From an uncultured Bacteroidota bacterium (GTDB lineage Bacteria > Bacteroidota > Bacteroidia > Chitinophagales > Chitinophagaceae), in the NCBI GenBank assembly GCA_903835005.1, contig CAILLK010000027.1, positions 43,119 through 107,118 on the forward strand: DNA of 64,000 nt. Reading direction: 5' to 3'. The notes under the pieces are model-generated. The model was not told where the DNA came from and ran no database searches. It worked only from the letters and a program-made list of their open reading frames with translations. Made by a program: the position numbers and the translations under genes. This document shows, one piece after another, positions 52,240 through 61,493 of the stretch. Each line of letters starts with the position of its first letter. The first letter of the stretch is position 1.

Positions 52240-54105
52240 ATGAAGAACATACTGCTTTTGTCGTTGATTTTTTCTTCCCTTTTTTGTTCGGCCCAGTCGG
52301 GTGAGCGCTGGTATAATTATGGCCAGTATCTTGCCAACGAAACCGCTGTGGCCTATACCGATTATAATATCTGGAATGATACCACAGCTATTTTTGCCAA
52401 CACCACTTATGGTTATTATTCCACCAATAATTTCGTATCTCTGGGTTTGTCTTTCGATCCTTTTGTAACGCAATGGAATAACCCAACGCTTTATGGCAAT
52501 ACAATTCGCATCCGCCCCAGCGATGCATATACTATTGATTCGGTGCGGATACATGGCAGCTACTTACGCAATCCTTCAAAACCCCTGGTTAATGATACCC
52601 TGGTGCTCAGCTTTGTTTATGGCAATGGCACTACTACCTCTAATTTGCCCGATTATTACTTTTACGGGGCCACCTGGCTGTCCTGGTATGGCGCCGATAC
52701 TATCAACTTTCTGAATATGCCTCACGACAGCCTGCACAACCGTGCGGGCAGCTATACAGGTGTTCCTACAGCCCCATATGTGCAAAAGATCGTTCTCACC
52801 GCTGCCGATATTTCAGCCACTTACGACAGTACCATTGCCTTAACCACACCTTTTTACGTACCTGCCCACAATTGCGCCGCTATGTCGTTAACCTTTGTGA
52901 GCGGAGACGCATCATTTACACCTTTCGATACCGTGAATTACATTTCAGGCACCAATAAATACGGGGCATTTGCTCCGTTGGTAGAATATGCAGGCAGCAC
53001 GGGTGCCCCTGTTTTCCCGCCCTTTTCCAGGTTAGACAGCAATTCCGGTTATTTTAAGGTCGATGGCACCCCTGATGCCGGCTGGGGCGGTAAGTATATT
53101 CCCAACTGGGCATGGACTGCTGGCGGCTTTGAAGCCGCTATGGTTCAGTACCCGGTTATTGAATATCACATCAATTGCCCCACATGCCCGCTCAATGACA
53201 GTATAACCGGTGTAAAACATCTGTGCGGCGAGGTTGACGATACCTTATATGTCACTTCGCCCGGAGGCACCTGGAGCAGTAGTAATACATCTATAGCCGT
53301 TGTGGGGCCTACCGGCATAGTGGGCGGTTTATCGGTTGGTGTGGTAACCATTACTTACACCCATGGCGACAATTTTACAACTACTTCCTTTACAGTTGAT
53401 CCTGTTCCGGGGCCTGTTAGCGGCACTACACCGGTATGCACCGGAGATACCGTCCATTTATCCGATGCGGTTGCCGGCGGCAAGTGGACCAGCAGCGCTA
53501 CAGCAGTAGCTACTGTAGGTTCCTCTTCCGGAATTCTTACTCCTGTTTCCACCGGGGTAGCAACAATTACCTATACCCTTGCAGGCGCTTGTACTGCTAT
53601 ATGGCCGGTAACCGTAAATGCAGGCCCTGTGCCCATAACCGGCGATACGCTTACCTGCCTCGGCGCTACCGATACCTTGCTGGATGCCACTGCGGGAGGT
53701 ACCTGGCACAGCAGCAATGTAGCTGCTGCTACTATCAGTACCTCAGGCTATGTAACGCCTGTAGCCCCCGGCGCTACCATTATTTCTTATTCGCTGGCTG
53801 ATGGCTGCCTGGCAAAATTACCACTTACGGTATCCACTTTGTCCTGCAAGTCGCTCACAGGTATTGAGCCAGTATCTGAAGCCAGCAACGCAATCAGTAT
53901 TTTCCCGAATCCTGTTCACGATGAGCTTACGGTTACTGCTCCTGAAAAGATACACGCAGTAATCATTACTACTATCCTCGGTCAGGTAGTCAGTTCAAAG
54001 ATCTGCCAGGCCGAAAGTGTGGTCGTAAATGTTGCCTCATTACCCCCGGGAATATACCTGGTAAAAATCAATGAAACAGAAGTAAGGAAATTTATAAAGG
54101 AGTAA
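52240..54105 (+). CDS. T9SS-exported protein with three BIG2-type modules
   Basis: 621 residues. Signal peptide ends at LFCSAQ. Residues ~20-300 are a beta-rich domain with many aromatic and Asp residues that I cannot name. Three BIG2-like modules follow (~310-530; TWSSSNTSIAVVGPTGIVGG, KWTSSATAVATVGSSSGIL, TWHSSNVAAATISTSGYV), each with a pair of cysteines as in the giant adhesin. The T9SS type A signal ends it (ISIFPNPVHDELTV, LPPGIYLVKINETEVRKFIKE). Surface or secreted protein of unknown ligand. Its modules are close enough to those of the adhesin at 4825 to suggest a shared origin. Confidence 0.87.
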   Translation: MKNILLLSLIFSSLFCSAQSGERWYNYGQYLANETAVAYTDYNIWNDTTAIFANTTYGYYSTNNFVSLGLSFDPFVTQWNNPTLYGNTIRIRPSDAYTIDSVRIHGSYLRNPSKPLVNDTLVLSFVYGNGTTTSNLPDYYFYGATWLSWYGADTINFLNMPHDSLHNRAGSYTGVPTAPYVQKIVLTAADISATYDSTIALTTPFYVPAHNCAAMSLTFVSGDASFTPFDTVNYISGTNKYGAFAPLVEYAGSTGAPVFPPFSRLDSNSGYFKVDGTPDAGWGGKYIPNWAWTAGGFEAAMVQYPVIEYHINCPTCPLNDSITGVKHLCGEVDDTLYVTSPGGTWSSSNTSIAVVGPTGIVGGLSVGVVTITYTHGDNFTTTSFTVDPVPGPVSGTTPVCTGDTVHLSDAVAGGKWTSSATAVATVGSSSGILTPVSTGVATITYTLAGACTAIWPVTVNAGPVPITGDTLTCLGATDTLLDATAGGTWHSSNVAAATISTSGYVTPVAPGATIISYSLADGCLAKLPLTVSTLSCKSLTGIEPVSEASNAISIFPNPVHDELTVTAPEKIHAVIITTILGQVVSSKICQAESVVVNVASLPPGIYLVKINETEVRKFIKE

Positions 54106-54491
54106 AGCAATCAGGCTTAGTTAACCGGTATTAAATAAGTCGTGTGATGGCAGAAAAGAGGAATGTGCTAAGGCCTTTTAACGCTACCTGTATACTAAGT
54201 TCCGAACTCCTTACCCCTATCGGCTTTGGACAATTATCCGCAGATTGGAACTACTAAAATAAAAAAAGATTTACATACCCCTTGTCCCTCCCGATGGAAA
54301 ATCGGGAGGGACTTTAGCTCACCTATAAAACCCACGCGGCAAGTGGGGAATACGCCATCAAGCTCATTTGACTTCATCACTTTTTTCAACAAAAATGCCG
54401 CAATAAAGACTGCGAGAGATCAGGAGTTCTGAAGTTATACCTGCTTGAGCTTGAGTGTGGGAGTAAATAGTTGTTCAGGCCAGGATTAGGG
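54106..54491. other. Gene-free convergent spacer with a perfect hairpin
   Basis: 386 bp between convergent genes. GTCCCTCCCGAT, loop GGAAA, ATCGGGAGGGAC (54284-54312) is a perfect 12-bp stem. Its CTCCCGATG-AAAATCGGGA core also appears in the broken tRNA copies at 47.3-47.9 kb. There is no T-run, so it is probably a palindromic repeat rather than a terminator. No gene is seen. Confidence 0.55.
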
Positions 54492-54980
54492 CTACTTAAT
54501 GCGTTTGCACTTTTGACCCAGGGCTTTTTGGTCAATCCAGGTATTGAGTTGCCTCACTGTGGCCGTGTCCGGGTTTTTCTTTAACCCACAGTCATATACA
54601 GCCACCATAGGGTCTTTATCAGCAATCCTGCTCATGAATTCATCGGGCGAGGGGAGTTCCTTGAGCAGTCCGTATTCCTTATAGGTATAATGAGTAAAAG
54701 CCGAATGAATACCCACTCCACGCCGGTCGAGCAGGTAGCCTTTATGAAGCAAAACAGGAAGCGCTGATGCGCCTCCTGTTTTAAGATCTCCCTGGTCGGG
54801 GTAGGATACTACCTGCTTTTTATCGGCCGATAGTGTTACCGGAACCCGGTTTCTGTAGTCTTTTTTAGTTTTGTAAACAATAATATGTGGTAATACTGTT
54901 ACTGAATGAGTCTGCGCCTGAACTTTAACTTGTAACAACAGACCAGCAATTAATAAACCGGCAACTCTTTTTATTATCAT
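54492..54980 (-). CDS. Secreted conserved hypothetical protein coupled to the C10 protease
   Basis: 162 residues. Signal peptide (MIIKRVAGLLIAGLLLQVKVQAQ). The mature part has VTVLPHIIVYKTKKDYRNRVPVTL, QVVSYPDQGDL, LLHKGYLLDRRGVGIHSAFTHY and a C-terminal ALGQKCKRIK. I know the sequence type as a recurring Bacteroidota protein without assigned function. Its ATG overlaps the stop of the C10 peptidase gene (ATGA), so the two are translated together. Inference: a partner, chaperone or inhibitor of the protease; direct evidence is lacking. Confidence 0.82.
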   Translation of the reverse strand: MIIKRVAGLLIAGLLLQVKVQAQTHSVTVLPHIIVYKTKKDYRNRVPVTLSADKKQVVSYPDQGDLKTGGASALPVLLHKGYLLDRRGVGIHSAFTHYTYKEYGLLKELPSPDEFMSRIADKDPMVAVYDCGLKKNPDTATVRQLNTWIDQKALGQKCKRIK

Positions 54981-57274
54981 TTAGTAATTGCAATTTTCTT
55001 TGTAACCATTCCATCGGGGGTATGTATCTGAGCCAGGTACATTCCAGGTGCGAAGCTGCTAACCGGAATATTAATTGACGGCGGGTTGCCGGTTATATTC
55101 ATCGCCGTTATTTCGCGGCCCTGCATATCGGTAATTGTTATATGGTCAACTGTAACACCCTGGGCAATGATATTGACTGCATCACTGGCCGGATTTGGAA
55201 ATACTGCTATATTATCGGCTGTTACCACATTATTTACCCCGGCATTGGTATGCACATGCACTATTATAGGATTAATATAATAATCACTGCCTACAATACT
55301 GAAAGAACTTGAGCTTGCAGGTTCAAACTGTACCGCAAATACATACTCGCCATCCGGTGCGGTAACATGCGCCTGGGTAAACGTATAAGGGTTTACAGAT
55401 GATTCATTAATGGTTTCGCTGGGAAAATTCTGCACCACGTAGCTTGCTCCAGTAGCCACGTTGATCAGTGAACCTTGTATCTGACCTGAGAAATCAGAGG
55501 AGCCAAAGGGAGTTGTTTGAAACATATTCCTGATTTGTGTATTCACAATGAGCGAATGACCTATATCTATATTAACTCCGCCGGTGACAACCACAGGGGC
55601 ATAGACTTCCAGCGCCGAGGAAGTAAAACCCGAGTTCCTGACATCAATTTCATCGTCATTGATATAGTTGCCGTTATTGTTTACCGCAGTCCATGTTTTA
55701 GCGCCCGTGGCCTGGTACATAATCCGTATGTTGTACTGGCCGGGTATCATAACTAATAATCCGGGGTTAGTAAAAATATAGGGTGCTGATGTGGCCCCGG
55801 CTGCCAGGGTCTGGGAAGTATAGGTTTGTATTGTAGCTACATAGTTGCCGGAGGTATCAAATGCCTGAGCAGAAACACTGCCGCTGAAAGCTGTGGAGCC
55901 TCCGTTCTGTATGGTGGCCGCAACAGAGATGGCTGAATTATAGGGGTATGCATCAATATTCGGGCAATCAACAAAAGATTGTAGTTTAATATTTCCGCTG
56001 GCAGTCATGAAAACATCTGGCTTGATGCCAAGCAGAACACCCTGGTCTGTATTAAAATTGCCTGATCCTCCGCCGGTACCTAATGCCGGAGGGGCGAGAT
56101 TATCTACTGTGTACCATCCGTTTGGCCCGGTACCTGACCAGCCCCAGTTGAAATGCATCATATTGCTTGCGTTATAGCCATCGCAAACCCAGCAATGACC
56201 GCCACTGGTTCCCTGGCCTTTATACAGCAATGGCCTGCCCGCATTCAGTTCTGTTTCAATCATGCTATACCATGGCGCATCGCCGGAATAGGCAGCCTGT
56301 GCAGGGCAATGAAATGCCGCATAATAATCGGTAGCGATACCATCTCTCAGCTGGCCATGTATGGACCTTTTGTAATGAAAATAGGTCTTGAATGCATATT
56401 CAGCGCTGCTGGTGTAAGGCGCCGGTGTTTCGCTTTCAGTTACATAAGTCCCGCTTTCGGCTACTGAATACTGCATTTCGAGGCTCACACCTATATGATA
56501 CATTAATTTTTCTATTGCTGCATTTGAGGCAGTTAACGATGTGCCCATAGTGGTCCAGTCATAAGCTGTATTGCTGAAATCAGCACTTTGACCCGGATAG
56601 CTGTCCGGATTGGGAGAGGGTGTATAGGTATGGGCGCCGCAACCTACAGTAGGCCAGTTCCAGAATTTCATAACCTGTGCCATAGCTGTTGCTACACAGC
56701 CGGTAGGCGCCTGACCGGATCCCGAACCGGGGCATAAAGTATTATAAACCGGATTCTGATCCCAGGTTGTCTGGCACAAAAAAGCAGTGCTGCTGGGAAA
56801 GGTAGTCGTAGTTTTGGCGGCAGGTGTGCTTCTGGCCACCCTAAGGTTTGCCCATTGTTCAGCAGTTCCTTCTTTGGCTGGCAGATTGTGTTGCAGCGCT
56901 GCGGTTATCTGGTTCTGATAGCCTTCAGTCCAGTCCTTTGCAGAGGGAGACATCTTATCTCTGTCGAACCAGGCTTCGGGTGAATAGGCCAGGATAGGGA
57001 TAATATTATCATCGCCCGATACCATAATAAAACCCGGACCTGAAGTAAAATTAAATACATAATAATCAACAATGGTTGCCCCATTCACCTGCGCTGTTGC
57101 TACATAGGCAGTGCTAAGTCCGTCAGTTCCGCTCACGCCTGGAATATTATTGGAGATCAGGTAGTTACTGCCTATTGTTTTCGCTGTGTTTTCATTAATG
57201 GCTTTTCCGGAGCAGGCTACGCCTGATCCTAGAAGCAACATAAGGATTTTGGTAGTTATCAATCGTTTTTTCAT
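54977..57274 (-). CDS. C10 family cysteine protease (streptopain-like) with T9SS sorting domain
   Basis: 765 residues from the ATG at 57274 (MKKRLITTKILMLLLGSG); a longer frame extends upstream without a better start. A Spi-type inhibitory propeptide region (~25-150, DNIIPILAYSPEAWF) precedes the catalytic core: TTWDQNPVYNTLCP, then GCVATAMAQVMKFWNWP with nucleophile Cys193, and GGHCWVCDGYN with the catalytic His, then HFNWGWSG. C-terminal beta-sandwich modules and a T9SS type A domain follow (IAVFPNPASDAVNI, APGMYLAQIHTPDGMVTKKIAI). The family includes SpeB of Streptococcus and PrtT/interpain-type enzymes. A secreted or surface broad-spectrum protease. Confidence 0.92.
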   Translation of the reverse strand: MKKRLITTKILMLLLGSGVACSGKAINENTAKTIGSNYLISNNIPGVSGTDGLSTAYVATAQVNGATIVDYYVFNFTSGPGFIMVSGDDNIIPILAYSPEAWFDRDKMSPSAKDWTEGYQNQITAALQHNLPAKEGTAEQWANLRVARSTPAAKTTTTFPSSTAFLCQTTWDQNPVYNTLCPGSGSGQAPTGCVATAMAQVMKFWNWPTVGCGAHTYTPSPNPDSYPGQSADFSNTAYDWTTMGTSLTASNAAIEKLMYHIGVSLEMQYSVAESGTYVTESETPAPYTSSAEYAFKTYFHYKRSIHGQLRDGIATDYYAAFHCPAQAAYSGDAPWYSMIETELNAGRPLLYKGQGTSGGHCWVCDGYNASNMMHFNWGWSGTGPNGWYTVDNLAPPALGTGGGSGNFNTDQGVLLGIKPDVFMTASGNIKLQSFVDCPNIDAYPYNSAISVAATIQNGGSTAFSGSVSAQAFDTSGNYVATIQTYTSQTLAAGATSAPYIFTNPGLLVMIPGQYNIRIMYQATGAKTWTAVNNNGNYINDDEIDVRNSGFTSSALEVYAPVVVTGGVNIDIGHSLIVNTQIRNMFQTTPFGSSDFSGQIQGSLINVATGASYVVQNFPSETINESSVNPYTFTQAHVTAPDGEYVFAVQFEPASSSSFSIVGSDYYINPIIVHVHTNAGVNNVVTADNIAVFPNPASDAVNIIAQGVTVDHITITDMQGREITAMNITGNPPSINIPVSSFAPGMYLAQIHTPDGMVTKKIAITK

Positions 57275-57398
57275 ACAAGATTTATTTAGCTTTGAGGTTT
57301 GTGAAACTTGCGTTAAAGTTGATTTATGTAAAAATAGGGGAAAATAATTATAAAAATCATGAGACAATAAAAAAAGTTGAAATTTCTACATGTCTGTT

Positions 57399-59900
57399 TT
57401 ATTTTCCTTTAAGGTCCAGCGGAATTATTAACTTCAGGCTGATATTGCGGCCCATATTAAAAACCCCAACCCTGTCGGTTGGATTATTTACCGGGTAGTA
57501 TTTAAACCGGCTCATGTAGTCTATGTAAGTCATATCCAGGAGGTTATTGCCTGCAATATATATTTTGGCAAACGTGCGGCCACGGCTTTGAAGGTCGCCT
57601 CCAATTCCGGCATTCAGCAGGGTATAGCCCGGTGTTGCCTCCTGGCTGGCTACATATTGCTGTGGTGTTTGTGTTTGATCGAATCCATTTGAAGCTGCCT
57701 CTCCGAGGTAAACCTGACTTTGCTGAAAACAACTGAGTATGCCTATTTTCACATAGCCATTCTTTATGCCTTTACCCAGATTCTTCCTTTTAAACTTCAG
57801 ATCGGCAGTTATTCTTGCGGGCGGAACGAATGGCAATACATGAATGGAATCGGCTACATTATTTAGTCCTCCCGTTACATAGCTGAATGTAGTATTCAAC
57901 TCGATCCACGGAATAGTGGAAGGATGGATATCCAGCATTGCTTCGCCTCCATAAAGTGTTGCACTGCCCTGGGTGTATTTATATACAGGAGCATTGCCCA
58001 GGCCTGCATTCTGTAATGTGTTATTTATAGAGTCGCCACCAAGAACACTCAGCAATCCTTGCCTGTAAATAAAGTTATTGATCGTGTTATTGAAAAGGTC
58101 TAATTCAAAACTCAGGTTTTTGCCATTCATTCCGAAGGTCAGGTCTTCTTCCAGACTGGCTTCAGCTTTCAGATCCGGAGTACCTATTTCCCAGATCACT
58201 GTACCATCGTGCACGCCATTGGCGGCACATTCAGCCACATTCGGAGCCCGGTAGCCACGGGCTACATTACCTTTTACGTACATGTTGTGGCCTAAATCAT
58301 ATGTAGCGCCAAGGCTTGCTGAGACACCGTTGAAATTGGCTGTAAAACCCTGGAATTCATGAATGCCGCCGGGCGTATTGGCAGGCACCGGAACCTGTGT
58401 GGAATCAACCCAATGGTCAACACCTGTAAAAGTACGTGTATCATACCTCAATCCGCCTGATAAAGTCAGTTTGCCTATTTTTTCATTTCCGATCAGGAAA
58501 ACACCACCCTGGAAAATATTATAATTGGGTATCAGCATCAGCGTACCCAGGCTCTGTGATGCCTGGTAGGAACCATTAACCCCTGCCGAATAGTTGAAGC
58601 CTCCTATCTGTTTAGATATGTAGCGAACATCATAGGTGAAGGCTTTTGAAGAGTAATAAATATCCGGAGTGTTAGGCTGTGTTGGGTCATTGGTCTCCTG
58701 CCTCTGGTTTCTCTGATACGAGAAAATGCCAGTAATACGGCCTTCACCCACTGCAATATTGTTGTCCCATACTATTTTGGTGTGCCTGATACGCTGGTTG
58801 ATAACAAACGGTGTATAGGAGGTCTGGTCCTGGAAAGTAGGTAATTCGTAAGATGGCGTCCCTCCGTTAAGGTCTGGATAAGCCACCTGCCTCATCAGTA
58901 TACCCGTTGCAGAGTCTCTGGTACCATCCACAATACCAGTCTGCATATCAAACTGGCTGGCATGGATCTGTGAGTAGCCCCATTTGCGGTGAATACCAAT
59001 GGTTCCATCGGCATTAAAGTTGCTGAACTGAGAATTGGTAACATAACCATCATAATGATCCTGGTAGGCATGGGCCATGATATTATCGATCCGTCCGCTC
59101 CACGAAATGCCATTATTTGTTCCGGCAATGTGGATCATGTTGTTAATCAGTCCGTTATTGGTCTGGTACTGATTCATAATCTCCCCTTTTACCTGTCCTT
59201 CAGGCAAAGTTTTTTCCGGAATCAGGTTTACTACGCCGGCAATTGCATCTGATCCATAAGCCAGAGAGGCCGGGCCTTTCAGTATTTCCACCCGGTCTAC
59301 CGCATCGGGGTCAGCTTCAATACCAAATTCATCGAACCATGGCTGGTCCATCTGCATTACTCCATCATTTACGGTAAGTACACGGTTGTATCCCAGTCCG
59401 CGGATCACTGGTTTCATTATGCTTTGCCCGTCTGAAATACCGGACACTCCCGGTACTTTTGAGATCGCATCAATAACATTGGTTGATGAGTTTTCCAGCA
59501 GGTATTCATTACTTACCTGTGTTATCTGCTGGGGGTTTTGTGCATTAGTGGTGGCAACAGGATTGCCTGTTATAATCACTTCATGTTCGTTGTAATAAGC
59601 GGGGGCAAGGGTAAAATCTTTTGTAACTGAGCCTTTGAATTTTATATGTTCAGATTGAGTTTTATAGCCAACAGATCGCACTGAAACAAGAAATGTTCCT
59701 TCTGGTATCTTGTTTATCTGATATGTGCCATCTACATTGGTAACAGTACCAGCTTTTAAATCTTCAATGTAAACAGATACAGATGGTAACGGCTCGCCCG
59801 CCTTGTTGGTTACTTTACCTTTTAGCTCATTCTGAGCAAATGATTGAATGGATAATAAGCACAGTAATAAAACTGATAAACGAATATAATTCGATTTCAT
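57399..59900 (-). CDS. TonB-dependent receptor
   Basis: 833 residues. Signal peptide ends at QSFAQ. A CarboxypepD_reg-like domain (NELKGKVTNKAGEPLPSVSVY) precedes the plug (INAISKVPGVSG-type: NVIDAISKVPGVSGISDGQSI, VEILKGPASLAYGSDAIAGVVNL) and a 22-strand barrel rich in aromatic turns. The end is ISLKLIIPLDLKGK. It imports a ligand across the outer membrane with TonB energy. The absence of a SusD neighbour argues against a polysaccharide system; a metal chelate, vitamin or small molecule is more likely. The upstream Cys/His-rich protein and a palindrome may be its regulatory companions. Confidence 0.93.
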   Translation of the reverse strand: MKSNYIRLSVLLLCLLSIQSFAQNELKGKVTNKAGEPLPSVSVYIEDLKAGTVTNVDGTYQINKIPEGTFLVSVRSVGYKTQSEHIKFKGSVTKDFTLAPAYYNEHEVIITGNPVATTNAQNPQQITQVSNEYLLENSSTNVIDAISKVPGVSGISDGQSIMKPVIRGLGYNRVLTVNDGVMQMDQPWFDEFGIEADPDAVDRVEILKGPASLAYGSDAIAGVVNLIPEKTLPEGQVKGEIMNQYQTNNGLINNMIHIAGTNNGISWSGRIDNIMAHAYQDHYDGYVTNSQFSNFNADGTIGIHRKWGYSQIHASQFDMQTGIVDGTRDSATGILMRQVAYPDLNGGTPSYELPTFQDQTSYTPFVINQRIRHTKIVWDNNIAVGEGRITGIFSYQRNQRQETNDPTQPNTPDIYYSSKAFTYDVRYISKQIGGFNYSAGVNGSYQASQSLGTLMLIPNYNIFQGGVFLIGNEKIGKLTLSGGLRYDTRTFTGVDHWVDSTQVPVPANTPGGIHEFQGFTANFNGVSASLGATYDLGHNMYVKGNVARGYRAPNVAECAANGVHDGTVIWEIGTPDLKAEASLEEDLTFGMNGKNLSFELDLFNNTINNFIYRQGLLSVLGGDSINNTLQNAGLGNAPVYKYTQGSATLYGGEAMLDIHPSTIPWIELNTTFSYVTGGLNNVADSIHVLPFVPPARITADLKFKRKNLGKGIKNGYVKIGILSCFQQSQVYLGEAASNGFDQTQTPQQYVASQEATPGYTLLNAGIGGDLQSRGRTFAKIYIAGNNLLDMTYIDYMSRFKYYPVNNPTDRVGVFNMGRNISLKLIIPLDLKGK

Positions 59901-59978
59901 AATTAAATTGTTTGGAATAAATTAATAAATAATTGCAACCTTTATCAGGCTGGATAAATAAAAGCTGGTATGCGCAAT

Positions 59979-59997
59979 AATGAACCCAGGGTTCATT
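59979..59997. promoter_or_regulatory. Perfect palindrome upstream of the TonB receptor gene
   Basis: AATGAACCC-A-GGGTTCATT, 9-bp arms, centred 88 bp before the receptor ATG at 59900. It fits a dimeric regulator operator in position and size. It lies between the receptor and the upstream Cys/His-rich gene and lacks a T-run, so it is not a terminator. Confidence 0.5.
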
Positions 59998-60023
59998 AAA
60001 ATTATGCTCAACCGCTGAATTAA

Positions 60024-60563
60024 TTAAATGAAAACCCCGGTATCCGGAGGTGGCTTAAGAATGTAGAACAACTGGCGCGGATAAAAAGGAGAAAAGTATT
60101 CTACAGCACATGCTTTAAGTGTATTGCTACAACTTATGCATGAAAAGTAATGGCTGCTAAGTATTTTTCCATCAGTTGGGGGATGAATGTGATGGCGGGT
60201 CAAATGCAGCAGGTTATCTGATGCAATTTTTTCATTTGGCTCAAAACTTTCTGCAATATTCTGAACAAGGCTTTCTTCACTGCAGTCGTGAAACACGGAT
60301 ACCATAACAAAATCTTCATGTACCGAATAGCTACTGATGTCATACAAAGCACCATTATGCCACAATTCATCGGCTCCGTTTAATTGCCTGAATTCAGTCA
60401 ATGATAATTTGATAATCTCCAGTCTTTCCTGAGATTTTATTTCCTTTTGCGCCTGCTTTTTATCCTGTAGCTGAGCTATATTGAAAAATAAATACAACAG
60501 GGCACTGGTACCGAAACACAGTATCAGTAATATGCTTAATGCCTTTTGTAAATACTTCCTCAA
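60024..60563 (-). CDS. Membrane-anchored Cys/His-containing hypothetical protein
   Basis: 179 residues from a TTG at 60563. The start is supported by a -7 box whose transcript would begin only about 10 nt upstream, and there is no in-frame ATG. One N-terminal membrane helix (ALSILLILCFGTSALLYLF), a basic coiled region (QDKKQAQKEIKSQERL), then a soluble periplasmic domain. It carries HHIHPP and a FSCISCSNTLKAC cluster of three cysteines. These can bind a metal or heme. It precedes the TonB receptor on the same strand, a placement often seen for accessory proteins of metal-uptake receptors. Family not recognised. Confidence 0.75.
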   Translation of the reverse strand: MRKYLQKALSILLILCFGTSALLYLFFNIAQLQDKKQAQKEIKSQERLEIIKLSLTEFRQLNGADELWHNGALYDISSYSVHEDFVMVSVFHDCSEESLVQNIAESFEPNEKIASDNLLHLTRHHIHPPTDGKILSSHYFSCISCSNTLKACAVEYFSPFYPRQLFYILKPPPDTGVFI

Positions 60564-60580
60564 ATGACGATGTGTTAGGG

Positions 60581-60588
60581 CAAAGTTA
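60581..60588 (-). promoter_or_regulatory. -7 promoter box (TAACTTTG) of the Cys/His protein
   Basis: Minus-strand TAACTTTG, 17 bp before the TTG start at 60563. Divergent to the plus-strand box at 60690. Confidence 0.55.
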
Positions 60589-60689
60589 CCATTTGCAATG
60601 AGAAAAGTAAAAATATCATTCTGCTTATTTTTTGGTAATTACTTCTCTATTAAAAATTAGCTTATCAACCGGTTTTCCAGAGAATAAGG

Positions 60690-60697
60690 TATATTTG
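60690..60697 (+). promoter_or_regulatory. -7 promoter box (TATATTTG) of the TPR gene
   Basis: TATATTTG fits TAnnTTTG and lies 16 bp before the ATG at 60714. Confidence 0.55.
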
Positions 60698-60713
60698 CCA
60701 CCCAATTAGTTAT

Positions 60714-61364
60714 ATGAGTTTCAGACGTATATTAGTATTATACCGGTTGCCTATTGCGATTGCATTATTTGCCCTCGGTTTTCTGCTGGGTTTCAAAGTA
60801 ACCTGGTGGATAGCATGGATCCCTTTCCTGGTTTCTATATTAATGGTTATTGCTTATTTTATGATCGGACCGATGACCCTGATCCAGGGTTATATGGAAA
60901 GCGGGGACATGGAAGGCGCCAAAAAGTTGCTCAGTAAAGTAAAATATCCCGACCTGCTCTATAAACCGATACGATCTTCGTTTTATATGCTTCAGGCCAA
61001 TTTCTCAACAATAGGCGAGGACCTTGACCTTGCCGAGGCCCAGCTGAGAAAAGGGCTGGAATCAGGCATTCCTGAAAAAGATTATGAGGGCACGGCCTAT
61101 CTTCAGCTGGGCGCTATAGCTCAGAAAAAAGGCAAAACAAAGGAAGCTTACGAACATTTGCGTAAAGCCGTGCAGATCGGGTTGCCTGATAAAGATAATT
61201 CAGCTACTGCCTACCTGCAGTTGTCCAGTATCTGCATACAGCGCCGTGATTTCAGGAATGCCAAAATTTATTTTAATAAGGCAAAATCCTGCAAGGCGAC
61301 TAATGTTCAGGTTGTAGAACAGATCAAGGAAATGTCGAAATATATAGCCCGTATTCCAGGATAA
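60714..61364 (+). CDS. Membrane-anchored tetratricopeptide repeat protein
   Basis: 216 residues. Two N-terminal membrane helices (residues ~7-60; PIAIALFALGFLLGF and WIPFLVSILMVIAYFMIG) are followed by about three TPRs in the cytosol (AEAQLRKGLESGI, GAIAQKKGKTKEAYEHLRKAVQIGL and SSICIQRRDFRNAKIYFNKAKSC). TPRs dock partner proteins; the partner is unknown. Monocistronic, with its own promoter, divergent from the Cys/His protein. Confidence 0.87.
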   Translation: MSFRRILVLYRLPIAIALFALGFLLGFKVTWWIAWIPFLVSILMVIAYFMIGPMTLIQGYMESGDMEGAKKLLSKVKYPDLLYKPIRSSFYMLQANFSTIGEDLDLAEAQLRKGLESGIPEKDYEGTAYLQLGAIAQKKGKTKEAYEHLRKAVQIGLPDKDNSATAYLQLSSICIQRRDFRNAKIYFNKAKSCKATNVQVVEQIKEMSKYIARIPG

Positions 61365-61493
61365 ATTATAGAGCCGGCAAAGGTTGTACCGGGTTATTTT
61401 TTTCCTTAAGACTGGTAATGCTCTTTTGATATTTACCTGATTTAACAGTTTCAGTTTCATTGGATATCTTCCGGGAATTACCTCACTAACTAT

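Noticed and set aside
54226..54432. 68-codon plus-strand frame
   Set aside because: Spans the perfect hairpin at 54284-54312 and lacks any recognisable feature.
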